From positions 1 through 33,249 of the forward strand of contig RDXX01000083.1 of NCBI GenBank assembly GCA_004292955.1: DNA of 33,249 nt, read 5' to 3'. The notes under the pieces were generated by a model. It did no database searches. It saw only the letters and a program-made list of their open reading frames with translations, and was not told where the DNA came from. A program made the position numbers and the translations under genes. Numbering within the stretch: the stretch's first letter is position 1; each line of letters starts with the position of its first letter. Origin of the DNA: Oscillatoriales cyanobacterium (lineage in GTDB: Bacteria > Cyanobacteriota > Cyanobacteriia > Cyanobacteriales > Microcoleaceae). Shown here piece by piece: positions 7,568 through 14,386 of this stretch.

Positions 7568-7735
7568 GGTGGGTATCAGAAACCGGGTTTCTGCGGAGAT
7601 TTTTTGTTCCCGTTGAGATTTATCATAGAAACCCGGTTTCTTTTCGGCAATAAGTGTGGGTATCAGAAACCGGGTTTCTTCCGAGATTTTTTGTTCCCGT
7701 TGAGATTTATCATAGAAACCCGGTTTCTTTGACCT
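7568..7735. repeat. Duplicated AGAAACC-GGTTTCT palindromic element
   Basis: Two tandem units of about 85-90 bp, each bounded by agaaaccgggtttct and its inverse agaaacccggtttct, with the shared interior gattttttgttcccgttgag. The element fills nearly the whole 195-bp gap between the CHAT gene and the next gene and could form strong RNA hairpins. Related motifs occur near 20784-20838. It is probably a dispersed repeat of filamentous cyanobacteria that may attenuate or process the transcript. Confidence 0.85.
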
Positions 7736-7761
7736 TAGTATAATGAAAGGAGAAATTAGCA

Positions 7762-8079
7762 ATGACAGATGAACAATTTATTGCAGGCTTCCTAAAAGTC
7801 TTTGAAACCAAACCCGAAATATTTGAACAAGGCGGGGCGGTTGACGCTTTAGCAAATCTCAGCAACACGATATCCCAGATGGCGGATTCATCCAACAAGG
7901 AAGTAGCCGATGCCATTGGTAATTGGTGTGCAGACTATCCTAAAATAACAGATGAAATCAATTTAACGGCTAGAAAACTAAAACCAGAAGCCACCAAGAC
8001 AGAAGGAGTAAACGAAAGACTATCAAACCGCTACCCAGAATTACCGGAAAATCTCAAAAAACGCCTTCCCAAATCCTAG
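7762..8079 (+). CDS. Small helical protein downstream of CHAT gene
   Basis: A 105-residue soluble protein of unknown function. A strong AAAGGAGA ribosome-binding site lies about 10 nt before the ATG. Residues 1-75 are predicted amphipathic helices (FIAGFLKVFETKPEIF, AVDALANLSNTISQMADSS), with one Trp-Cys pair (NWCADYP). The tail is Pro- and Lys-rich (RYPELPENLKKRLPKS). It has no signal peptide or membrane segment. It lies between the TPR-CHAT gene and the membrane protein gene (16 bp before the latter), so it may be an adaptor or regulator of either. I do not recognise the family. Confidence 0.7.
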   Translation: MTDEQFIAGFLKVFETKPEIFEQGGAVDALANLSNTISQMADSSNKEVADAIGNWCADYPKITDEINLTARKLKPEATKTEGVNERLSNRYPELPENLKKRLPKS

Positions 8080-8095
8080 CCACCGCGCCAATAAC

Positions 8096-9499
8096 ATGAG
8101 TGATATAATTTCTGCCCCCAATGTTTATTTATACGCTTTCCAACTGCAAAGAAACAGTAAGGGCAGCAATAATCCTCTCTGGAAACACTGCGACAATATC
8201 CTCGCCAACTTCACCGATGAAAGGGTAACACCCAATCTAGTTTTTCCCCAAAATTCCCACAGCAACCGCAACGATTTACTTCCCAATGTCTCCCTAGGAT
8301 TCAACAGCTATCCACCCATAGAAGGTTTTGTACAACCGCTACAAATTCAAAAAGATAGCTATGCTTTCTGCTTAAACATCGGTTGCCCGGAAGATGGCAC
8401 GGCTGATAATGTAGATGTCGATTTAATCCAGAAATTTAACCCAAATCAAGCCTTACTTATCGATGGCGATGACAACTTTTTAGGTCAAACTCTCCTGATT
8501 ACCGCATGGCTTCCCGAAAACTCATCAGATAATTTAGATGCCCTCAAACCTCTTGCTGATAATTGCCGCAATGCTTTATTCCAAGGCGATTCACTACCTC
8601 CATTCTACTGTTCCGGGAAATTATTCGGCAGTCCAATTTTTGAATACGGTTCAATTATCGATATTGCGAATTACCGCCATTTGCTTGTCTGGCTGCTTGT
8701 TGACAAACAAACCGACGAAAATTTTAACACTTGCCAGGAAGAAATATTTGACCTACTATTTTACCGCAACAAAATCATCAAAGTTTTTCAAGACAGCCGC
8801 CTGATTTACGACGAACTCGATCGCGAATACGGCATTATTGAGAAAAATGTGGAGATATTGCAGGCTCAATTTTCCAGAGGAACCCTCTTAACTGCCGCCC
8901 AATTGCAAGAATTTCAGGAACAGCTAAAGCAACTCTTCAGCAAAGCTGTAACTTATACTCGCCTGCTGCGGAAACTCGAAGATTATGACAATACAATTGC
9001 CCTAAATCTTAACAATTACACTGACATTTTGCAGAAAATATGTGATATACTAGGAACCGATAAGGAAGAACTATCAATATTAAATAACTTCAGTAGAAAA
9101 ACGGCTCCTTATATGCGATCGCAAATAGCCGGCGACTTAGGATATTTCCGCCACGGAACAAACTTAATCGACCAGGCGATCGCCTCAATTCGCGGCATAG
9201 TAGAAATAGAACAAGCCAGGAGCGATCGCACCAACCAACTCGCACTCCGCAACAGCGAGGACAAAGAGAAATATCGGGACGATCGCCTACAAAGCACAGT
9301 ACAGGCGATCGGCGTCGGTTTAGCAGCCGGAGGTATCGCAGCATCAAGTGGCACTGACCAAGTATTCCAGACAGTTCAAAACCATCAAATCCCAGTGTTA
9401 ATGCAGTGGCATCCCTTTGTATTTTCCTTTGCCTTGAGTTTTGCGATCGCCCTTTTCGCAGCCGGCATCACTTGGTGGCGCACTAAACCGAAAAAATAG
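8096..9499 (+). CDS. Membrane-anchored coiled-coil protein, CHAT operon
   Basis: A 467-residue protein of unknown family. Residues about 1-220 form a mixed alpha/beta cytoplasmic domain. Residues about 225-300 are rich in Leu/Glu/Gln heptads (EYGIIEKNVEILQAQF, LQEFQEQLKQLF), giving a likely coiled coil. Residues about 330-395 are helical and charged. The C-terminus has a Gly/Ala-rich hydrophobic stretch (AIGVGLAAGGIAAS) and one clear membrane helix (FSFALSFAIALFAAGI) before a basic tail, WWRTKPKK. There is no signal peptide. It starts 16 bases after the small gene, so the two are surely co-transcribed. Because it is next to a putative protease it may be its membrane target or effector; that is inference. 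Confidence 0.75.
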   Translation: MSDIISAPNVYLYAFQLQRNSKGSNNPLWKHCDNILANFTDERVTPNLVFPQNSHSNRNDLLPNVSLGFNSYPPIEGFVQPLQIQKDSYAFCLNIGCPEDGTADNVDVDLIQKFNPNQALLIDGDDNFLGQTLLITAWLPENSSDNLDALKPLADNCRNALFQGDSLPPFYCSGKLFGSPIFEYGSIIDIANYRHLLVWLLVDKQTDENFNTCQEEIFDLLFYRNKIIKVFQDSRLIYDELDREYGIIEKNVEILQAQFSRGTLLTAAQLQEFQEQLKQLFSKAVTYTRLLRKLEDYDNTIALNLNNYTDILQKICDILGTDKEELSILNNFSRKTAPYMRSQIAGDLGYFRHGTNLIDQAIASIRGIVEIEQARSDRTNQLALRNSEDKEKYRDDRLQSTVQAIGVGLAAGGIAASSGTDQVFQTVQNHQIPVLMQWHPFVFSFALSFAIALFAAGITWWRTKPKK

Positions 9500-9747
9500 T
9501 TGATCGTTGATAGTTGACAGTTGACAGCGAACTCTTTAAGACTGGAATTTAAACCTATTTCTAAAAACAATCCACCTTAAATACCCCGTTAATTCTTCAG
9601 TCCGCGAAGGCGGACTTCGTTTGTGTAGACGCGGTTTCAACCGCCGAGTCATCTTCCCCAAATTTTTTATAAATTTCAACAAAAAGCATCTGAGATCCAA
9701 ATAACGTGTCAATATAGAGAATGTGACTTCAATTCTATTCTTTCCTC
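9500..9747. repeat. Repeat-rich spacer with paired-hairpin element
   Basis: It contains a short gttgacagttgacag heptamer run at about 9510-9527 and, at 9598-9646, the hairpin pair gtccgcgaaggcggac and gcggtttcaaccgc, the same element as at 3089. It closes the CHAT cluster and precedes trpS. Confidence 0.75.
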
Positions 9748-10758
9748 ATGGGCAAACAGCGCGTTCTTTCAGGAGTTCAGCCAACAGGCAATCTTCACCT
9801 CGGTAACTATCTCGGTGCCATTCGCAACTGGGTAGAAGGTCAAAGCCAGTACGAAAATTACTTGTGCGTAGTCGATTTGCACGCAATTACGGCACCGCAC
9901 AATCCAGCAACCCTAGCCTCCGACAGTTACACACTCGCCGCTCTCTATTTAGCTTGCGGCATCGATTTAGAATATTGTACTATTTTCATCCAATCCCACG
10001 TCTCGGCTCACGCAGAACTAGCATGGCTGCTCAACTGCATTACGCCGATTAACTGGCTCGAAGATATGATTCAGTTTAAAGAAAAAGCAGTTAAACAAGG
10101 CGAAAATGTCAACGCCGGCTTGCTAAATTATCCCGTGTTGATGGCAGCCGACATCTTGCTTTACGATGCCGACAAAGTGCCTGTGGGAGAAGACCAAAAA
10201 CAGCATTTGGAACTCACCCGCGATATTGTCATCAGATTAAACCACCAATTCGGTACACCAGAAAAACCCATTTTGAAACTGCCCGAACCGTTAATTCGGA
10301 CTGAGGGCGCGAGGGTAATGAGTTTGACAGATGGTACGCGTAAAATGTCAAAATCTGACCCTTCAGAACAAAGTAGAATTAATTTGTTGGATTCGCCAGA
10401 TACAATTAGCAAAAAAATCAAGCGCTGCAAAACCGATGCCGTGCGGGGCTTAACTTTCGACGATCGCGATCGCCCAGAAGCGAGAAATTTGCTAACACTT
10501 TATCTCCTGCTTTCCGGCAAATCGAAGGAAGAAGTAGCAGCGGAATGTGAAAATATGGGTTGGGGAGATTTCAAACCATTGTTGACAGAGACGACAATTA
10601 ATGCCCTCAAACCTATTCAGGATAAATACAAAGAAATAATGGACGAACCGGGATATTTAGAATCTGTACTCCGTCAAGGAAGAGAACAAGCAGAAACTAT
10701 TGCCAACCAAACTTTGAATAAGGTTAAAACTGCTTTTGGTTATTCTCTACCTAATTAG
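9748..10758 (+). CDS. trpS: Tryptophan--tRNA ligase
   Basis: A 336-residue class I aminoacyl-tRNA synthetase that charges tRNA-Trp in the cytoplasm. The HIGH-type motif is seen as PTGNLHLGNY (His17-Leu-Gly-Asn20) and the KMSKS loop is intact at 199-203. The segments LCVVDLHAIT, YPVLMAADILLYDADKVPVGEDQKQH and the C-terminal anticodon-binding region are typical, and the length is normal for bacterial TrpRS. The ATG at 9748 follows a pyrimidine-rich leader without a strong ribosome-binding site. It stands alone between repeat-filled spacers; metF follows on the same strand but a 183-bp repeat array separates them. I saw no T-box or leader peptide. Confidence 0.97.
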   Translation: MGKQRVLSGVQPTGNLHLGNYLGAIRNWVEGQSQYENYLCVVDLHAITAPHNPATLASDSYTLAALYLACGIDLEYCTIFIQSHVSAHAELAWLLNCITPINWLEDMIQFKEKAVKQGENVNAGLLNYPVLMAADILLYDADKVPVGEDQKQHLELTRDIVIRLNHQFGTPEKPILKLPEPLIRTEGARVMSLTDGTRKMSKSDPSEQSRINLLDSPDTISKKIKRCKTDAVRGLTFDDRDRPEARNLLTLYLLLSGKSKEEVAAECENMGWGDFKPLLTETTINALKPIQDKYKEIMDEPGYLESVLRQGREQAETIANQTLNKVKTAFGYSLPN

Positions 10759-10941
10759 TCAGTAGTTATTAGTTATTGGTTATTGGTTATGGGTTATTAG
10801 TTATTGGTTACTGGTTATTGGTTATTGCAAAACTTCAAAAACAACAAATAACAAATAACAAATAACAAATAACAACTAACAAATAACAACTAACAACTGT
10901 CAACTGCCAACTGTCAACTGTCAACTGTCAACTGTCAACTA
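10759..10941. repeat. Short tandem heptamer-type repeat array
   Basis: It holds gttattg(g) runs at 10765-10825, then aacaaat/aacaact runs at 10850-10890, then repeated gtcaact units up to 10940, just before the metF ATG. These are the short tandemly repeated repetitive sequences of filamentous cyanobacteria. The array fills the whole trpS-metF spacer, so no ordinary metF promoter is evident there. Confidence 0.9.
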
Positions 10942-10944
10942 ACT

Positions 10945-11835
10945 ATGAACCGTTTTCGCACAGCCTGTACAACTCCCGGAGAATTCATAATTACCGCCGA
11001 AGTTGCCCCGCCCAAAGGTGGCGATATGGCGCACACCTTGGCAATGGCTGAACTTCTGAAAAACAGAGTGCACGCCATTAACATCACAGACGGAAGCCGC
11101 GCAGTTCTGCGAATGTGTCCCCTAGCCGTTTCCGCAATTCTATTGCAGCGGGGAATTGAGCCGATTTGTCAAGTTGCTTGTCGCGATCGCAATCAAATAG
11201 GCCTGCAAGCCGATCTCATGGGAGCGCACGCCTTAGGCATCCATAATATCTTGGCACTCACCGGCGATCCAGTCAAAGCAGGCGACCATCCAAAGGCCAA
11301 AAGTGTATTCGATTTAGAATCAGTGCGGCTGCTACAAGTCATTCAAAAAATGAACGGCGGCCTTGACTGGAATGACAAAGCTTTAACAGACGGAGTTACC
11401 GATTTATTTGTCGGTGCCGCTGTCGATCCGCAATGCCCCAGTTGGTCGGGTTTACAAAGCCGATTTGAGAAAAAAGTCGAAGCTGGAGCCCAGTTTTTTC
11501 AGAGCCAATTAATTACAGATTTTGACGTTTTAGATAAGTTTATGCAGCAAATTGCTGCTGGCTGCAACAAACCAATTTTAGCAGGAATCTTTTTGTTTAA
11601 ATCAGCTAAAAATGCTGAATTTATAAAAAAATACGTACCGGGAGTTCACATACCGCAAGAGACGATCGACCGTTTGGCAAACTCCCCACAACCCTTGCAG
11701 GAAGGCATAAGAATTGCAGCCGAACAAGTCAAACTAGCGCGGCAATTGTGTCAAGGAGTGCACATGATGGCCGTCAAGCGAGAAGATTTGATTCCGCAAA
11801 TATTGGATTTGGCTGGTATCGAGCCGCTGAGCTAA
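10945..11835 (+). CDS. metF: Methylenetetrahydrofolate reductase family protein
   Basis: A 296-residue TIM-barrel flavoprotein of the MetF family, which reduces 5,10-methylene-THF to 5-methyl-THF for methionine synthesis. Family landmarks in order are FIITAEVAPPKGGD near the N-terminus (catalytic Glu region), INITDGSRAVLRM, the folate/FAD segment ILALTGDPVKAGDHP, VGAAVDPQCP, FFQSQLITDFD, and PILAGIFLFKSA with VPGVHIPQE. It ends with VHMMAVKREDLIPQIL. The length fits bacterial MetF-like proteins. The ATG directly abuts a gtcaact repeat array, so the ribosome-binding site is made of repeat sequence and is weak. Confidence 0.9.
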   Translation: MNRFRTACTTPGEFIITAEVAPPKGGDMAHTLAMAELLKNRVHAINITDGSRAVLRMCPLAVSAILLQRGIEPICQVACRDRNQIGLQADLMGAHALGIHNILALTGDPVKAGDHPKAKSVFDLESVRLLQVIQKMNGGLDWNDKALTDGVTDLFVGAAVDPQCPSWSGLQSRFEKKVEAGAQFFQSQLITDFDVLDKFMQQIAAGCNKPILAGIFLFKSAKNAEFIKKYVPGVHIPQETIDRLANSPQPLQEGIRIAAEQVKLARQLCQGVHMMAVKREDLIPQILDLAGIEPLS

Positions 11836-11883
11836 AATTGAGTTACTGCTAGCATTTTAAAATCCACAGGACAGTCATGGTTC

Positions 11884-11991
11884 GGGAGCATCTCAGTTTT
11901 GCATTTACAGCGCTGTCCCCGCGTGCTTCTACACGCGAGCGGGGACAGCACGGAAGATAAAAAATGCTTCTTGCAAAACTGAGATGCTCCC
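11884..11991. repeat. 108-bp nested palindromic element
   Basis: Outer arms of 20 bp (11884-11903, gggagcatctcagttttgca, and 11972-11991) are perfect reverse complements. An inner pair, gctgtccccgc (11912-11922) and gcggggacagc (11939-11949), is also perfect, so the element can fold into a cruciform or a strong RNA hairpin. There is no coding content. It looks like a MITE-type or REP-type element behind metF. Confidence 0.88.
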
Positions 11992-12516
11992 CGCACGACC
12001 TCCGTCAATATGAGATTATAACTAATAACTTATATCCGGTCACGGTTCGCCCTCTTTAAAAACCAGATGCAGCCCTCCGCCAGAAGTCGCACCACAATAA
12101 TAAACCCGTAGTACCAGCCATTTACTTGCAACAAAGCCGATCGCATTTCTCACTCTCAACTCACAGAATCCCGTTTGCAGCACTGAAATTCTAGGAGTGC
12201 CACTCAAATGAGTGTCACTCAAATGAGTGTCACTCGAAAATGCGACTGGGCGATCGCTCGGTGCGATCGCTACAACAGTTGTAGATGCTTGGAAACAAAG
12301 GGATTGAGATATTCAGGCTTTGTTTATTTGGTACATCAATCAAAAAAAAAGCTTCTTTATGGAAAAAATCACAAATTGATTTAGGAAATCTCTGAATAGT
12401 AACTTGTAAAAAAGTACAAAAGACAATGAATGATTAAACAATTAACCCAAAAGGCTTAGTTGCTCACCTACTAATATATAATCGTCGAAACTACGTTCAA
12501 ATTAAGGACTTAAGTT
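11992..12516. other. Gene-free, AT-rich stretch before hydrolase gene
   Basis: No convincing gene. At 12197-12236 the motif cactcaaatgagtgt is tandemly repeated; each unit contains the palindrome actcaaatgagt, a possible protein-binding site. The rest (12300-12516) is AT-rich and probably carries the promoter of the hydrolase gene; AAGGAC before its ATG is the ribosome-binding site. The minus-strand frame at 12040-12222 is unsupported. Confidence 0.5.
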
Positions 12517-13953
12517 ATGCCGCGCCCCATAGTTCTCATACACGGTTACTCAGCTAATTCAACGGCTTTTAGTGAGTGGGAAAAAATTCTTGAAACTCAC
12601 TACAAAAACAGAGAGATTATAGTCCTCCATACAGCTAGCTATAAATCTCTTACTAATGAGATAACCATCAAAGATATTGCTGAAGCATTTGACCGAGTGC
12701 TTCGCTCCTATATTGAAGATGATGAATTTGATGCCATTGTTCATTCAACTGGAATGCTAGTTATTCGCGCTTGGTTAACTACTTACGCCTATGCTGCTAA
12801 TGTCAATCGTCGGAGTCGCCTCAAACACTTGATTGGATTAGCACCAGCAACTTTTGGCTCTCCTTTAGCCCATAAAGGAAGAAGTTGGTTGGGTTCGGTT
12901 ATAACCGGACATAAAATACTTGGGCCTGATTTTCTCGAAGCTGGAAATCTGATTTTGGATAATCTTGAATTAGGTAGTCGTTTCACTTGGGATCTTGCTC
13001 ATCTTGACTTAATTGGCTCTGCCCAAAATAAACCCAAAAATGAGCCCTACTATGGCGAAGATAACAAGACGCCTTATGTGTTTATTTTCTGTGGCAATCA
13101 GGGATATGACGGATTGAGGGGATTAGCTAATACTGCTGGATCTGATGGTACTGTGAGATGGGCAGGTTGCGCTCTTAACAGCCGCAAATTAATTCTTGAT
13201 TTGACGCAAGATCCATCTCAAAATAAAGACAAGCCTGTAGAAGAACGAGGCAAACCAGACGAACATCCAGAACACCAGATTGATATTCCACTGGTGCTAA
13301 TTGATGGTCACAATCACAATACAATTGTGCATAATCCTAGAAAAAATCCAGACTTTATTGAGTTGGTTCTACAAGCTTTAGATGTTTCTGATAAAGACAG
13401 TTTTGGTAGCTGGACAGCTAAGGCTCAAGCTCATATGGAGAGCATGAAAAATACAAAAGGAGAGCAATGGGAAGAATGGCAACAGTTTATTATTCGTGTT
13501 GTAGATGAGCGTCTCGATCCAGTTACAGATTGGAATGTTCAGTTTTTGATGAAGGATAAAGAGGGCAAAGAATTTTGGTTAGATGACAAGTCATATTTAG
13601 ATGTTCATACCTACACTAAGGACAAAAGTTTGCGATGTTTTCATGTCAATTTAAGTAAACTGAAGCCGGAAAGCCTTTCTGAATTATGTATGAAGTTGAT
13701 TGTTTCATCTGGAACTAGCCTTGTGGCGTATTACGGTTGTGGAAGTGGAAAAATTACTCTAGAGGGCGAGCCACAACAGTCAGATGGAAGATGGGATGCA
13801 GAATTGAACTTAGATCATCTTCTAAATGCAAAAGTTAAATTTTTCTGTCCTTTTACAACTACTCTTATTGAGATTCGTCTGAATCGCGAACCAATGCCAA
13901 TAAACAGAGCGAAAGAAAATTCTATTTTAACTTTTGTAGAGAAGCCAAAGTAA
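12517..13953 (+). CDS. Alpha/beta hydrolase, PGAP1/lipase-like
   Basis: A 478-residue protein with an N-terminal alpha/beta-hydrolase fold. The oxyanion motif LIHGYSANST starts at residue 7, and the nucleophile elbow is VHSTG with Ser77; Val75 replaces the first Gly of GxSxG. Plausible acid and His are in GSDGTVRW and DGHNHNTIVH. The insertion ATFGSPLAHKGRSWLGS resembles lipase/PGAP1-like enzymes. The C-terminal third (from about residue 310) is a separate region with beta-rich character (WNVQFLMKDKEGKEFW), perhaps for binding. There is no signal peptide, so it is probably cytoplasmic. The gene is isolated, visibly AT-richer than its neighbours and has no CGATCG word, which suggests transfer. 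The substrate is unknown. Confidence 0.8.
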   Translation: MPRPIVLIHGYSANSTAFSEWEKILETHYKNREIIVLHTASYKSLTNEITIKDIAEAFDRVLRSYIEDDEFDAIVHSTGMLVIRAWLTTYAYAANVNRRSRLKHLIGLAPATFGSPLAHKGRSWLGSVITGHKILGPDFLEAGNLILDNLELGSRFTWDLAHLDLIGSAQNKPKNEPYYGEDNKTPYVFIFCGNQGYDGLRGLANTAGSDGTVRWAGCALNSRKLILDLTQDPSQNKDKPVEERGKPDEHPEHQIDIPLVLIDGHNHNTIVHNPRKNPDFIELVLQALDVSDKDSFGSWTAKAQAHMESMKNTKGEQWEEWQQFIIRVVDERLDPVTDWNVQFLMKDKEGKEFWLDDKSYLDVHTYTKDKSLRCFHVNLSKLKPESLSELCMKLIVSSGTSLVAYYGCGSGKITLEGEPQQSDGRWDAELNLDHLLNAKVKFFCPFTTTLIEIRLNREPMPINRAKENSILTFVEKPK

Positions 13954-14212
13954 GGTTTGTAGAGCAAGAAAGCGATGCTCTCACTTTAATCTGGTTCTTA
14001 CCAAAAATATAGCGGGACTGCTATTGGTATATAGCGATTCTCAAAAATATGAGGTACGTTGTTGGGAAGAGAGCCCTATACGTTTCAGTCGTTATATAAC
14101 CTGTCAGTCATACCTCACCTTTTTGAGAAAGGCTATAGGTAAGTAGACAGGAAAATTTATCGTGGAAACAAGGCAGATGGCCGAAGGGAGAACGGAAAAG
14201 GGTTTTAGTTAA
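13954..14212. mobile_element. MITE-like element (14031-14136) in spacer
   Basis: Within this spacer, 14031-14056 (atagcgattctcaaaaatat...) and 14111-14136 are inverted repeats of 26 bp that match at 22 positions. The 106-bp element has no open frame. Its interior (ttgttgggaaga...ccctatacgt) recurs in opposite orientation at 24356-24435, and a lone terminal repeat lies at 20706. It is probably a miniature transposable element moved by a transposase elsewhere in the genome. Confidence 0.75.
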
Positions 14213-14386
14213 GTTTACTTTTCGTTACATATTTCTATTTATTGGGGCGTTTCTACTGATGAGGGAATTGCTAGCAGCGAATTGCTGCCTGAGTTAGACT
14301 TATCTTTATGGAAGCGCTACATTTTGTTGGCGCCGCCATTGGAACCATTAAAAGAGTTTCGTAAAGGCATTAGTAGCAATGACTGA
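14213..14386 (+). pseudogene. Possible C-terminal gene remnant before MuiA gene
   Basis: A frame without a usable start runs from the stop at 14210-14212 to TGA at 14384-14386, and its last 44 codons read like protein: TDEGIASSELLPELDLSLWK then RYILLAPPLEPLKEFRKGIS. It overlaps the MuiA-family start by 8 bases. It looks like the tail of a gene whose front has been lost, perhaps when the MITE at 14031-14136 arrived. I think of Uma2-type endonuclease C-termini but cannot confirm this. Confidence 0.35.

Noticed and set aside
7731..7743. Promoter TTGACC/TATAAT before the 7762 gene
   Set aside because: The TATAAT-like word is good but the TTGACC lies only a few bases upstream, so no valid -35/-10 spacing; the gene is probably read from the CHAT promoter or an unrecognised one.
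10759..10941. CRISPR array or coding repeat
   Set aside because: Units of 7 bp without spacers; typical cyanobacterial short tandem repeats.
10759..10944. Riboswitch upstream of metF
   Set aside because: The whole spacer is simple tandem repeat, leaving no room for a structured aptamer.
12040..12222. 60-residue minus-strand frame ending GGGLHLVFKEGEP
   Set aside because: Its start lies in a short direct-repeat region and no family is recognised; kept out for lack of support.
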